A stretch of DNA of 64,000 nt from positions 496,001 through 560,000 of the forward strand of contig NZ_JAMXLX010000002.1 of the NCBI RefSeq assembly GCF_024055605.1, read 5' to 3'. Position 1 is the first letter of the stretch, and the number at the start of each line of letters is the position of its first letter. Shown here piece by piece: positions 12,399-21,722 of the stretch. A model generated the notes under the pieces. The model made no database searches, had not been told where the DNA came from, and worked only from the letters and a program-made list of their open reading frames with translations. This stretch comes from Ciceribacter sichuanensis (GTDB taxonomy: Bacteria > Pseudomonadota > Alphaproteobacteria > Rhizobiales > Rhizobiaceae). Position numbers and translations under genes: made by a program.

Positions 12399-13934
12399 AT
12401 GCAAGACAGGACTGATACCGTCGCCGTCGCGGGACGGCGCGAATGGATCGGGCTCTATATCCTTTCCATCGCCTGCCTGATCTATTCCATGGACCTGTCC
12501 GTGCTGTTCCTGGCGATGCCGGCGATCACCACCGCTCTCGATCCTTCGGCTGCCGAACTTCTCTGGATCAACGATATCTATGGCTTCATGGTCGCGGGAT
12601 TCCTCGTCACCATGGGTACACTCGGTGACCGCATCGGCCGCCGCAAGGTTCTCCTGATCGGCGCCTCCGCCTTCGGCGTGGCCTCCGTCTTCGCGGCCTT
12701 TTCGACATCGGCCCAGATGCTGATTGCCGCCCGGGCCTGTCTTGGCATTGCCGGCGCGACCATCGCCCCATCAACGCTGTCGTTGGTGGTCAACCTCTTC
12801 TCGGACGAGAAGGAACGTAACCGGGCGATTGGCGTCTGGGGTACGGCCTTTGCCCTTGGCGGCCTGATCGGCCCACTGATCGGCGGCGTCCTGCTCCAGT
12901 ATTTCCACTGGGGCTCCGTCTTCCTCATCAATGTCCCCGTCATGCTGGCGCTCATCATCGCCGCCCCCTTCCTTCTGCCGGAATATCGGGGCGACGGTGC
13001 CGGGCGTCTGGACCTGCCGAGCGTCGGGCTTTCTCTCGCCACCGTCCTGCCGATCATCTACGGCTTCAAGAAGATCGCGACAGATGGGATGGATCCCCTC
13101 TATCTCGTTCCCGTCGCGGCGGGGCTGGCTTTCGGAGCGCTGTTCGTCCGTCGTCAGCGCCGTCTTGCCGATCCGCTGATCGACCTCTCCCTGTTCAGGA
13201 TACCCGCCTTCCTGGCGTCGCTGCTGGTCAACCTCTCCGGCGTCTTCTTCGTCTTCGGCATTTTCCTGTTCCAGAACCAGTATCTGCAATTGGTGATCGG
13301 CCTGACGCCGCTCCATGCCGCACTCTGGTCCGGCCTGCCCGGCCTCGTCTTCACCGTCATGTCCCTGCAAGCCTATCGCATCACCAACCGCCTGGGATCG
13401 GTGAAGACGGTTTTGACCGGCCTTCTGGTCAACGCCCTTGGTGCCGCCGTCATGGCCGTTGCCGCCTATTACGAAAGCCTGTTCGGCGTACTCGGTGCCA
13501 GCGCCCTGATTGCGCTGGGCTTCGTCCCGGTCATTCTGACCACAACCGGGCTGATCGTCGGCTCCGCGCCGCCAGAACGCGCCGGAGCCGCCTCGGCCAT
13601 CTCGGAAACCAGCGCCGAGTTCGGCGGAGCGCTTGGCGTAGCCCTGCTCGGCAGTCTCGGCAGCGTCATCTATCGCATCGCCATGAATGGCGCCGACTTC
13701 GACGGTCTGCCGACCGACATGGTGGAGGCCAGCCGCTCGACACTCGCGGCCGCGGTCGATGCCGCCCGCACTCTCGGCGGACCGGCTCCATGGCTGGACC
13801 TTGCCCGCAGCAGCTTCTCTCTCGGCTTTGCCGCATCCTGTGCGGCCGCAACCGTGGCACTCGTTCTGCTCGCCATCATCGCCCGCCGGGTCTACAGCCT
13901 CAACCCCGTGACGGAGAGCGCACCGGCACACTGA
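12399..13934 (+). CDS. MFS transporter, DHA2 (14-helix) drug efflux type
   Basis: A 511-residue inner-membrane proton antiporter of the DHA2 group (EmrB/SmvA-like), probably exporting quaternary amines, dyes or antiseptics. Visible features are a first helix ending LAMPAITTALDPS, the motif A loop GDRIGRRKVLL and motif C-like GPLIGGVLLQ. There are about fourteen hydrophobic segments. The start at 12399 is well supported by GAGGAGGA eight bases upstream. No regulator or membrane-fusion partner is adjacent; the closest resemblance is to SmvA-type single-component pumps. The substrate is not predictable. Confidence 0.92.
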   Translation: MQDRTDTVAVAGRREWIGLYILSIACLIYSMDLSVLFLAMPAITTALDPSAAELLWINDIYGFMVAGFLVTMGTLGDRIGRRKVLLIGASAFGVASVFAAFSTSAQMLIAARACLGIAGATIAPSTLSLVVNLFSDEKERNRAIGVWGTAFALGGLIGPLIGGVLLQYFHWGSVFLINVPVMLALIIAAPFLLPEYRGDGAGRLDLPSVGLSLATVLPIIYGFKKIATDGMDPLYLVPVAAGLAFGALFVRRQRRLADPLIDLSLFRIPAFLASLLVNLSGVFFVFGIFLFQNQYLQLVIGLTPLHAALWSGLPGLVFTVMSLQAYRITNRLGSVKTVLTGLLVNALGAAVMAVAAYYESLFGVLGASALIALGFVPVILTTTGLIVGSAPPERAGAASAISETSAEFGGALGVALLGSLGSVIYRIAMNGADFDGLPTDMVEASRSTLAAAVDAARTLGGPAPWLDLARSSFSLGFAASCAAATVALVLLAIIARRVYSLNPVTESAPAH

Positions 13935-14024
13935 AAGCGAAGAGAAACGCTCGACGGCAACCGAAAATTGCAGCACCAGACCAAGTCTGCTATCGTCGCG
14001 CCAAAGCAGTCGGGAACGCGCGGC

Positions 14025-15266
14025 ATGGGCAAGAACATCGTTCTTCTCTTCGACGGCACATCGAACGAAATCGCGGCGGACCGCACCAATATCCTGCGTC
14101 TGTTCGGCACCTTGAGGCGAACCGACCGGCAACTCGTCTACTACGATCCCGGTGTCGGGACGTTCGGTGCAGATGATTCCTGGTCACGCGCATGGCGCAA
14201 GGCGGTGGAGGTCTGGGGGCTTGCCACCGGCTGGGGCATGGATTCCAACATCAAGCAGGCCTATCGCTTCATCGTCGAGAACTACGAGGCAGCACCGCGT
14301 GACAGTGACGGCAAGAAGATCGGCGAGGACGACCGCATCTTCATCTTCGGTTTCAGCCGGGGCGCCTATACCGCCCGCGTCCTGGCAGGCTTTATCCATG
14401 CGCTTGGCCTGATTCGCCGTGAACACCTCAATCTCGTCGACTACGCTTATCGCACCTACAAGGGCATACCTGATCACCAGACCCGCACCCCCGCAACGCC
14501 CGCACCGGAAGGCAGTCCAGCGCCATCAGCCTTCGCTGCCATGCGCCTCTACGAGCGCACGCTGAAAGGCATTCGCCCCACGATCGAACTTCTGGGACTG
14601 TTCGACACCGTCGCCTCCGTGATCGAGCCCGGCAAGGTCGGCATCCAGTTCAAGACGCACCCCTTCAGCAACCGCAACCCGAGTGTGCGCCATGTCCGCC
14701 ACGCAGTCGCCATCGATGAACGGCGCACGATGTTCCGGCCGGAGCTGTGGCCCTTCGACCAGCCCTTCTGGGGCAGTCCCTTCAGGCCACCGGCAGATCA
14801 CCCTGTTGAACCGCAGGACGTCAAGGAGGTCTGGTTCGCCGGTGTCCATGGCGATATCGGCGGCGGTTATCCGGAAAAGCAGAGCGCACTCATCAAGCTG
14901 CCGCTTGCCTGGATGATCAGGGAAACCAAGGCGATGGGCCTCGACTATTCGACCCGTACGGTCAACGACGTGGTACTCGGCAAGAATCCCGAAAAGGATT
15001 ACGTCGCTCCCGACCCGATGGTGGAGCCACACGATTCGATGAACCTCGCCTGGCGTCTCGTCGAATACATCCCCCGCAAGGTACCCCCCTCGTCCTGGCG
15101 GCATGATGGCAAGGGCGGCGGCATCTATCTGCCGAAATCCGATCCACGCTTCATCCCCGAAGATGCGCTTGTCCACATATCGGTGGAGGAGCGCTTGAAC
15201 GGCTCACCGGTCGGCGGCCCCTACAAGCCACAGAACCTGCCTATACGCTATCGCGTAGAGCCCTGA
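14025..15266 (+). CDS. DUF2235 alpha/beta-hydrolase-like protein
   Basis: A 413-residue protein of the DUF2235 family. The domain begins at once with NIVLLFDGTSNE and contains the hydrolase elbow GFSRGAYTAR with the nucleophile Ser111, followed by LGLFDTVAS and GVHGDIGGGY, which supply family Asp and His positions. DUF2235 includes type VI secretion lipase effectors (Tle1-like) as well as many free-standing proteins. No secretion genes, immunity gene, PAAR or VgrG are near, so a housekeeping lipase or esterase role is more likely here. It has no signal peptide. The ATG at 14025 is chosen because the conserved domain starts there. Confidence 0.9.
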   Translation: MGKNIVLLFDGTSNEIAADRTNILRLFGTLRRTDRQLVYYDPGVGTFGADDSWSRAWRKAVEVWGLATGWGMDSNIKQAYRFIVENYEAAPRDSDGKKIGEDDRIFIFGFSRGAYTARVLAGFIHALGLIRREHLNLVDYAYRTYKGIPDHQTRTPATPAPEGSPAPSAFAAMRLYERTLKGIRPTIELLGLFDTVASVIEPGKVGIQFKTHPFSNRNPSVRHVRHAVAIDERRTMFRPELWPFDQPFWGSPFRPPADHPVEPQDVKEVWFAGVHGDIGGGYPEKQSALIKLPLAWMIRETKAMGLDYSTRTVNDVVLGKNPEKDYVAPDPMVEPHDSMNLAWRLVEYIPRKVPPSSWRHDGKGGGIYLPKSDPRFIPEDALVHISVEERLNGSPVGGPYKPQNLPIRYRVEP

Positions 15267-15392
15267 TGGCAGGCCATTACACGCTATAGGAAACATGGCG
15301 CGCGCGCCGTCAATCCCCGCCCTCCAACATAAACCTCTGGAACTTTCCGTCTTCTATCTGTTATAGTCCCGGGCAACGTTGATTTGAGACAT

Positions 15393-15424
15393 GGTTCCGC
15401 AGCTTTGCTGCGGAGCCTGTTTTT
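15393..15424 (+). terminator. Strong hairpin with T tract in front of greA
   Basis: An 11-bp stem (15393-15403 with 15407-15417, one G-T pair) and a TTT loop, followed by a T-rich tract. It can end transcription of the DUF2235 gene 127 bases upstream. A TATAGT box at 15362-15367 sits between the two, so it may equally lie inside a greA leader. Confidence 0.75.
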
Positions 15425-15469
15425 CTTTTGTGTCCGCCCTACAGGACATGAAAAGCAGAGGAAGGCGAA

Positions 15470-15946
15470 ATGGTTGAAAAGGTCCCGATGACGCAGAACG
15501 GTTACGTCAAGCTGCAGGAGGAACTGCGCTGGCGTCAACAGGAAGAACGCCCGCGGATCATCGACGCGATCGCAGAAGCGCGCGCCCATGGCGACCTTTC
15601 CGAAAACGCCGAATACCACGCCGCCAAGGAAGCCCAGAGCCACAATGAAGGCCGCGTCGGCGAGCTTGAGGATCTGATTGCCCGCGCCGAGGTCATCGAC
15701 CTCTCCAAGATGTCCGGTTCCAAGATCAAGTTCGGCGCAACCGTCAAGCTGGTCGACGAGGATACCGAGGAAGAAAAGACCTATCAGATCGTCGGCGATC
15801 AGGAAGCCGACGTGAAGGCTGGCCGTATTTCGATCTCTTCGCCGATTGCCCGCGCGCTCATCGGCAAGGAAGTCGGCGACAACATCGAAGTTGTTGCTCC
15901 CGGCGGTTCGAAAGCCTACGAAATCCTCTCCGTCGCCTGGGGCTGA
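15470..15946 (+). CDS. greA: Transcription elongation factor GreA
   Basis: A 158-residue factor that enters the secondary channel of RNA polymerase and triggers cleavage of backtracked RNA. The N-terminal antiparallel coiled coil carries the functional acidic tip in [11 protein letters not shown], and the C-terminal FKBP-like domain ends with [11 protein letters not shown]. Length matches the family. The start MVEKVPMTQ has a GAGGAAGG site seven bases upstream. It is followed after 21 bases by the LPS core transferase gene, the order known from other Rhizobiaceae. Confidence 0.97.
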   Translation: MVEKVPMTQNGYVKLQEELRWRQQEERPRIIDAIAEARAHGDLSENAEYHAAKEAQSHNEGRVGELEDLIARAEVIDLSKMSGSKIKFGATVKLVDEDTEEEKTYQIVGDQEADVKAGRISISSPIARALIGKEVGDNIEVVAPGGSKAYEILSVAWG

Positions 15947-15967
15947 CGCAGAACCGGAAGGCCTCCC

Positions 15968-17032
15968 TTGCTTTCACTTGCCGATATCACGGTGATCGCG
16001 CCGCATTTCAAGCGGCGCCTCTCCGGTGTAACCTCGACCGTGATCCAGCTCGTGCCGGCGCAACGCCGCCACGGACGCGGCATCGTTACCCTCGGGCCCG
16101 GCCTTCCCGATCATCTTCCCAAGATGCACTGGCGGCAATTACCCGCCATCTGGCGCGCGCCCAAGGGCGCGCCCATTCGTATCTGGCATGCCCGGCGCAA
16201 CAACGAGATGCTGTTCGGCATCTTCCTGCGCGATGTCCTGCGCATGCCCCTGAAGCTGCTCTTCACCTCCGCTGCGCAACGCCGCCACACCGGCTACACC
16301 CGCTGGCTGATCTCGAAGATGGATGCCGTCGTCGCGACCAGCGCGCGCTCCGGCTCCTTCCTCAAGGTGCCGCACACCGTCATCCTCCACGGCGTCGATA
16401 CCGAGCTTTTCCATCCGGGTGAGGAGACATCTGATACCATCGCCGCAACCGGGCTGCCGGGACGCCATCTCGTCGGCTGCTTCGGCCGCGTCCGCCACCA
16501 GAAGGGAACGGACCTCTTCGTCCGCGCGATGATCGAACTCCTGCCGCAGTTTCCCGACTGGACCGCCGTCATTAGCGGTCGCGTCACCTCAGAACATCAG
16601 GGTTTCGCCGACAAGCTGAAGGCGGATATCGCCGCTGCCGGTCTTTCGTCGCGCATCATCTTTCTCGGCGAAGTCGATGACATCAAGCCCTGGTACCGCC
16701 GGCTTTCCCTCTACGTTGCCCCTTCCCGCAACGAAGGCTTCGGCCTGACGCCTCTCGAATCCATGGCCTCCGGCACCGCAGCCGTGACCAGCGACGCCGG
16801 CGCGTATGCGGAAATGATCGTCGAGAACGTCACCGGCAAGGTCGTGCCCGCCGGAAACTACGAGGCGCTGCGCGACGCGATCCGCGTTTATCTCGCCTCG
16901 CCGGCCGCAGCCGAGGAGGCGGGCCGCGTCAGCCGCCAGCACATCCTCGACAATTTCGCCCTCGAAAACGAAGTGGGCGGACTGGAGAAGGTTTATGATC
17001 GCCTTCTCGGGCATGACAAGGCGATCCCATGA
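15968..17032 (+). CDS. lpcC: LPS core mannosyltransferase LpcC/LpsB
   Basis: A GT4-type (GT-B fold) glycosyltransferase of 354 residues. It closely resembles Rhizobium leguminosarum LpcC and Sinorhizobium LpsB, which transfer mannose from GDP-mannose to the inner Kdo of the LPS core. Marker segments are FKRRLSGVTST at the N terminus, FGRVRHQKGTDLFVRA and the E-x7-E motif in NEGFGLTPLESMASG. It starts with TTG, preceded by GGAAGG. Its stop overlaps the next start by four bases (ATGA), so the two genes are translationally coupled. Position after greA agrees with the known rhizobial lps cluster. Confidence 0.88.
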   Translation: MLSLADITVIAPHFKRRLSGVTSTVIQLVPAQRRHGRGIVTLGPGLPDHLPKMHWRQLPAIWRAPKGAPIRIWHARRNNEMLFGIFLRDVLRMPLKLLFTSAAQRRHTGYTRWLISKMDAVVATSARSGSFLKVPHTVILHGVDTELFHPGEETSDTIAATGLPGRHLVGCFGRVRHQKGTDLFVRAMIELLPQFPDWTAVISGRVTSEHQGFADKLKADIAAAGLSSRIIFLGEVDDIKPWYRRLSLYVAPSRNEGFGLTPLESMASGTAAVTSDAGAYAEMIVENVTGKVVPAGNYEALRDAIRVYLASPAAAEEAGRVSRQHILDNFALENEVGGLEKVYDRLLGHDKAIP

Positions 17033-18258
17033 CCAAGGTGAAGTTCATCGGTCACAGCAAGCATCTCAACGGCATCCGCAAGGCTTCTGACGGCAGCCTT
17101 GAACTGGTTCCGCTGAAGCTTGTCGACACGATCCGCGAACTCGTGCGCCGTAAGGGGTTCGGTGGCCTTCTGGCAACCATTGCCGGTCGCGACGAATTTG
17201 TCGATCTCAGGCCTGTTGTCGAGCGCAACCTGATACGTCGGCGCATCCGTTTCGGCTGGTTCTATTCCAACCCGATGGTCGCCGCCATCTACCGGGCCAT
17301 GGTCCTGCCTCGCGCCCGCATCCCCGCCGCACTGCTCAAGCTCTGTTTTGACGAACACCCGGAAGCCCGGGCTCTGGTCTTCAACGGCTTCCTGATGCCG
17401 GATGCGTTGACGCTCGAAGTCAGCAAGGCGCTTGGCCGCGAACGGCTGGTCATGGAGCTCGGCTTTTTCCCGAAGATGCTGCAGTATGACCGCAAGGGCA
17501 TCAACTACGACAGCACCCTTCCCCGCGATCCCGCCTTCTACCGCATGTTGGACGACCGGATCGGCAAGGAAATGCCGGCAGACCTCGTGCGCCGCCAGAG
17601 CAAGCAAAAGGGTTCCGAGACCGCCACCTTGCCCCCATCCTATGTCTTCGTACCGTTCCAGGTGCCAAGCGACATGCAGGTGCTGGCCCATTCTCCCTGG
17701 ATCAGGGACATGGTGCATTTCTACGAGGTGATCGCCCGCCTCGCCGACCGCCAGCCGGATGTGCACTTCGTCATCAAGGAGCATCCCAGCTTTCCGCTGT
17801 CGATCCGCGGCCACGTCAAGCCGCACAGCCGCATCCATTTCGCCAATCACAATGAGACACGTGGCCTGATAGAAGGCGCCGACGCCGTCATTGTGATGAA
17901 TTCGACCGTCGGCCTCGAGAGCCTGTTCCTCGGCAAGAAGGTCATCACCATCGGCAACGCGCCCTACAATATAGACGGCCTCGTGCTGCATGCCGGCAAT
18001 GATAGTGAACTGGCTGCCGCTTTTCAGGCGCTGAAAAACTGGGAACCCGACGCGGACCTTCGCACGACCGTCATAAGGTACATTTACAACGTCTTCCTGC
18101 TCAGGGGCGATCGCAACAATGCGGACGCGGCCATGATGGAGGCCTTGCGCCAGCGCGCCGAGGGAACCGACCAGCACAGCCTTTTCCTGAAAGAATTTGC
18201 CGAATGTTCGGGTCATGAAGACCGAGCGGAGAGACAACCGGTCAGGGAAGGCCCGTAG
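17029..18258 (+). CDS. Capsule-synthesis-like glycosyltransferase (KpsC/LipB-related)
   Basis: A 409-residue cytoplasmic protein. Its second half matches the Capsule_synth family (KpsC/KpsS/LipB, which use CMP-Kdo): VPFQVPSDMQVL, FVIKEHPSFP and AVIVMNSTVGLESLFLGKKVITIG are the tell-tale blocks. It overlaps lpcC by four bases and is followed six bases later by another transferase, so it belongs to the LPS core operon. A Kdo-type transfer to the LPS core is the most reasonable inference (a rhizobial LpcB has that job), but I cannot show that this is the LpcB ortholog. Confidence 0.82.
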   Translation: MTKVKFIGHSKHLNGIRKASDGSLELVPLKLVDTIRELVRRKGFGGLLATIAGRDEFVDLRPVVERNLIRRRIRFGWFYSNPMVAAIYRAMVLPRARIPAALLKLCFDEHPEARALVFNGFLMPDALTLEVSKALGRERLVMELGFFPKMLQYDRKGINYDSTLPRDPAFYRMLDDRIGKEMPADLVRRQSKQKGSETATLPPSYVFVPFQVPSDMQVLAHSPWIRDMVHFYEVIARLADRQPDVHFVIKEHPSFPLSIRGHVKPHSRIHFANHNETRGLIEGADAVIVMNSTVGLESLFLGKKVITIGNAPYNIDGLVLHAGNDSELAAAFQALKNWEPDADLRTTVIRYIYNVFLLRGDRNNADAAMMEALRQRAEGTDQHSLFLKEFAECSGHEDRAERQPVREGP

Positions 18259-18263
18259 CGACG

Positions 18264-19154
18264 ATGAATATGCAAACCACGCTCACCCCTCCGGTCAATG
18301 TGGTTTGCATGAAATGGGGAACCCTCTACGGCCCCGAATACGTCAACAACCTGAAACGCGGTGTCGCCCGCCACCTTCGCCGCCCCCATCGTTTCGTCTG
18401 TTTCACGGACGATACGACCGGGCTGGAAGCCGGCATCGAGACATTCCCCCTGCCGGAACTCGACCTGCCTGCCGGCCATGGCGACCGGCGCTGGCGCAAG
18501 CTCGCCCTCTTCCGCCGCGATCTAGCCGATCTTCAGGGCACCACGCTGTTTCTCGACCTCGATCTGGTCATCATGACCGATCTCGAGCCGTTCTTCACGC
18601 ATCCCGGGACATTCCTGATCATCCGGGACGACAATCTCTTCCGCGCCAAGCCGCTTCGCCGCATCAACCCGGCCCGCGACCGTTTCCTGCATTCGGTCGG
18701 CAACAGTTCCGTCTTCCGCTACGAGATCGGCGCACACAGCTATATCCTCGACGCCTATCTGGCAGACCCTGCCAAGGCCATGACGAATTACGAGATTTCC
18801 CAGCAGTTCCAGAGCGCCCAGCTTGCCGCCCATGGCCACCTGCAATACTGGCCGCGTGAATGGTGCGTGAGCTTCAAGAACGCCTGCGTTCCCCGCAATC
18901 TGGCCAGCTACCTCTGGGACCCCGCGCCGCCGCAAGGCGCGAAGATGGTGGTCTTCGCCGGCCAGCCGAAAATGAGCGAAGTTCTCGCCGGCGGCGGGCA
19001 CAAATGGTATCGCAGGATCGGCAAGGTCGACTGGCTTCACGATGCCTGGTACAGCAACGGCCAGGCGGCTTCAGATCTCCAGAAGGGGAACCTTCTTGAC
19101 TTGGCGGATCGTCAGCATGGTCCGCACGGTATGGACGTGCTCGTTGGCGGTTAG
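18264..19154 (+). CDS. Putative glycosyltransferase of the LPS core operon
   Basis: A 296-residue GT-A-like protein. The N-terminal part (VVCMKWGTLYGPEYVNNL) is typical of rhizobial core-oligosaccharide transferases, and a DxD-like metal/nucleotide site is seen in FLDLDLVIMTD. It lies five bases after the previous gene. The end is odd: the reading frame runs 84 bases into the 3' end of the convergent lrp gene, and the tail after WLHDAWYSNG looks like antisense of lrp rather than conserved sequence. The native C terminus may have been lost and replaced by read-through. The acceptor sugar is unknown. Confidence 0.82.
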   Translation: MNMQTTLTPPVNVVCMKWGTLYGPEYVNNLKRGVARHLRRPHRFVCFTDDTTGLEAGIETFPLPELDLPAGHGDRRWRKLALFRRDLADLQGTTLFLDLDLVIMTDLEPFFTHPGTFLIIRDDNLFRAKPLRRINPARDRFLHSVGNSSVFRYEIGAHSYILDAYLADPAKAMTNYEISQQFQSAQLAAHGHLQYWPREWCVSFKNACVPRNLASYLWDPAPPQGAKMVVFAGQPKMSEVLAGGGHKWYRRIGKVDWLHDAWYSNGQAASDLQKGNLLDLADRQHGPHGMDVLVGG

Positions 19155-19538
19155 CACCTCGATGACGAAGTCCTGAAAGCGGGTCAGGTTTTCCGCAACA
19201 CAGTGCAGCAGGAAATCGCTGTCGCCGTTGACCATCCAGGCCTGCCGCACCATCGGCCATACCTCGGTCGCAGCGGCAAACGCCTTGAGATTGGCCTCCG
19301 ACTGGTGTTTCAGGCCGATCATGCAGAAGGCGACGAGGTCGAAACCGAGCTTCGGCGCACTCAGCATCGCGTGATAGCCCTCGATGATGCCGCTCTCCTC
19401 GAGCTTTCGTACGCGCCGGAGACAGGGCGGCGCAGAAATGCCGACCCTCTCGGAAAGCTCCACATTGGTCATTCTCCCGTCCCGTTGCAGTTCGCGCAGG
19501 ATTCGAAGATCGATTGCGTCCAACTCGGCTCTCAGCAC
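19071..19538 (-). CDS. lrp: Lrp/AsnC family transcriptional regulator
   Basis: A 155-residue feast/famine regulator: an N-terminal helix-turn-helix (LDAIDLRILRELQRDGRMTNVELSERVGIS, PPCLRRVRKLEESGII) and a C-terminal RAM ligand-binding domain (VNGDSDFLLHCVAE). Family members respond to leucine or other amino acids. It is divergent from trxB, separated by 228 bases, as in other Rhizobiaceae. Its last 84 bases overlap the convergent glycosyltransferase gene. Whether it acts on trxB is not known. Confidence 0.93.
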   Translation of the reverse strand: MLRAELDAIDLRILRELQRDGRMTNVELSERVGISAPPCLRRVRKLEESGIIEGYHAMLSAPKLGFDLVAFCMIGLKHQSEANLKAFAAATEVWPMVRQAWMVNGDSDFLLHCVAENLTRFQDFVIEVLTANEHVHTVRTMLTIRQVKKVPLLEI

Positions 19539-19766
19539 GGGGATGGCCTTTCATGATTTGCAGATGGGCATTTTCTAGCGGAACCCGTGGAATACGCAAG
19601 AATCAGGCTGCATTGCGAACAAAAATTACCATGCGACGCATTGCCTTGTTGGTATTGCAAGGCTGACCTTGAATAAATGCATGGATCAATCATAAATGAG
19701 CCTACAAAGAAGTGGCGCGCGAGCTTATATCGCACCCTCCCCTGGCCGCTTTGAAAGGAACTACCC

Positions 19767-20741
19767 ATGACTGCCCGCCATACAAAGGTGTTGATCATCG
19801 GCTCAGGCCCAGCCGGATACACGGCCGCGATCTATGCCGCCCGCGCCATGCTGAAGCCGGTTCTCATCGCCGGCATGGAACAGGGCGGTCAATTGATGAT
19901 CACGACCGACGTGGAGAACTATCCCGGTTTCGGCGATCCGATCCAGGGCCCGTGGCTGATGGAGCAGATGCTGAAGCAGGCAACCCATGTCGGTGCCGAG
20001 ATCGTCAACGATCTGGTGACCGAGGTCGACGTTTCCCGTCGTCCCTTCACCGCCCGGACCGATTCCGGTGCGGTATGGACCGCCGACACGCTCATCATCG
20101 CCACCGGCGCCAAGGCCAAGTGGCTCGGCATCGAGAGCGAGCAGCATTTTCAGGGCTTCGGCGTTTCAGCCTGTGCCACCTGCGACGGCTTCTTCTATCG
20201 CAACAAGGACGTCATCGTGGTCGGCGGCGGTAATTCGGCCGTCGAAGAGGCACTTTACCTCTCCCACATCGCCAAGTCCGTGACCGTGGTGCACCGCCGC
20301 GACAGCTTCCGCTCCGAAAAGATCCTGCAGGAGCGTCTGTTCGCCAAGGATAATATCCGCGTTCTCTGGAACACCGAGGTTGCCGAAATCACCGGCGCGC
20401 CCGCCAAGCCGCCGATGCCGCCGTCTGTCAGCGGCGTGAAGCTGCGCGACACGCTGACGGGCGCTGTCACCGAAACGCCGATCGACGGCGTCTTCGTCGC
20501 CATCGGCCATGCGCCTGCGGTCGAACTGTTCAAGGGCAAGCTGAAGCTCAAACCGAACGGCTATCTCTGGACCGCTCCCGACAGCACCGCCACGGACGTA
20601 TCAGGCATCTTCGCCGCTGGCGACGTGACCGATGACATCTACCGGCAGGCGATCACCGCCGCCGGCATGGGTTGCATGGCAGCGCTTGAAGCCGAGCGCT
20701 TCCTGGGCGCCCAGCCGGTGCAGGCCGAAGCTGCGGAGTAA
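19767..20741 (+). CDS. trxB: Thioredoxin-disulfide reductase
   Basis: An FAD flavoenzyme that reduces thioredoxin with NADPH. The 324-residue protein has the FAD site GSGPAGYTAAIYAAR, the redox-active Cys136-Ala-Thr-Cys139, the NADPH site GGGNSAVEEALYL followed by HRRDSFR, and the C-terminal FAD block GIFAAGDVTD. An AAAGGAA site precedes the ATG. The stop codon touches the first possible lsrB start, so the two genes form an operon that links thiol redox supply to an oxidative-stress regulator. Confidence 0.97.
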   Translation: MTARHTKVLIIGSGPAGYTAAIYAARAMLKPVLIAGMEQGGQLMITTDVENYPGFGDPIQGPWLMEQMLKQATHVGAEIVNDLVTEVDVSRRPFTARTDSGAVWTADTLIIATGAKAKWLGIESEQHFQGFGVSACATCDGFFYRNKDVIVVGGGNSAVEEALYLSHIAKSVTVVHRRDSFRSEKILQERLFAKDNIRVLWNTEVAEITGAPAKPPMPPSVSGVKLRDTLTGAVTETPIDGVFVAIGHAPAVELFKGKLKLKPNGYLWTAPDSTATDVSGIFAAGDVTDDIYRQAITAAGMGCMAALEAERFLGAQPVQAEAAE

Positions 20742-20761
20742 TGGTCATGAGAGGGGGTGGC

Positions 20762-21658
20762 ATGCCGTTGGATTGGGACAAGTTGCGCATTTTTCATTCG
20801 GCCGCAGAAGCTGGGTCTTTCACCCATGCGGCCGACAAGCTGCATCTTTCCCAATCGGCGATCAGCCGCCAGGTCAGCGCGCTGGAACAGGATATCGGCG
20901 TCAAGCTGTTCCACCGCCACGCGCGCGGCCTCATCCTCACCGAACAGGGCGAATTGCTTTACCGCACCGCCCATGACGTGCTGCTCAAGCTCGAAACGGT
21001 GAAGATGCAGCTCACCGAGACGACGGAGAAGCCGAGCGGCAAGCTCCGCGTGACGACAACTGTCGGTCTCGGCCAGGGCTGGCTTACGGACAAGGTGCAG
21101 GAATTCCTGCAGCTTTACCCGGACATGTCCATCCAGCTCATCCTCGACAACGAGGAGCTGGACGTGAACATGCGTCATGCCGACTGCGCCATCCGCCTGC
21201 GCCAGCCGCAGCAATCCGACCTGATCCAGCGCAAGCTCTTTACCGTGCACATGCACGTTTATGCAGCACCGTCCTACATCAACCGCTACGGCGAACCGCA
21301 GTCGATTGAAGATCTCGACAACCACCGCATCATAACGTTCGGCGAGCCGGCCCCCGGCTACCTTCTGGACGTGAACTGGCTGGAAATTGCCGGACGCTCG
21401 TCCGACAATCCGCGAATGCCGCATCTCCAGATCAACAGCCAAACCTCGATCAAGCGGGCCTGCCTCTTGGGAATCGGTCTCGCCTGCCTTCCGGACTACA
21501 TCGTCGGTCGCGATCCCGGACTGATTCAGCTGTCACTCAGCGCCGATGTACCCTCGTTCGACACTTATTTCTGCTATCCGGACGAAATGAAAAATGCTGC
21601 GAAGTTGAAAGTCTTTAGAGACTTCATCGTCGCAAAGGCCAGAAATTGGAACTTTTAG
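20762..21658 (+). CDS. lsrB: LysR family redox regulator LsrB
   Basis: A 298-residue LysR regulator nearly identical in pattern to Sinorhizobium meliloti LsrB, which senses oxidation through cysteines and controls glutathione, LPS and nodulation functions (known from that species). The helix-turn-helix is at about residues 18-50 (AAEAGSFTHAADKLHLSQSAIS). Cysteines are present at 142, 234 and 242 and in FCYP near the end. The start at 20762 has a GAGGGGG ribosome site; alternative ATGs lie at 20747 and at 20741, the last overlapping the trxB stop. Synteny trxB-lsrB supports the name. Confidence 0.92.
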   Translation: MPLDWDKLRIFHSAAEAGSFTHAADKLHLSQSAISRQVSALEQDIGVKLFHRHARGLILTEQGELLYRTAHDVLLKLETVKMQLTETTEKPSGKLRVTTTVGLGQGWLTDKVQEFLQLYPDMSIQLILDNEELDVNMRHADCAIRLRQPQQSDLIQRKLFTVHMHVYAAPSYINRYGEPQSIEDLDNHRIITFGEPAPGYLLDVNWLEIAGRSSDNPRMPHLQINSQTSIKRACLLGIGLACLPDYIVGRDPGLIQLSLSADVPSFDTYFCYPDEMKNAAKLKVFRDFIVAKARNWNF

Positions 21659-21722
21659 GCCGTTTTTGCAGCAAAACGAGCAGGCCTGCACATCATGCAT
21701 GCCTGACATGCATAAAAAAGCA

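Noticed and set aside
20741..20761. An lsrB start that overlaps the trxB stop
   Set aside because: The ATG at 20762 has the better ribosome site (GAGGGGG) and the conserved protein begins there; the upstream ATGs are kept only as alternatives.
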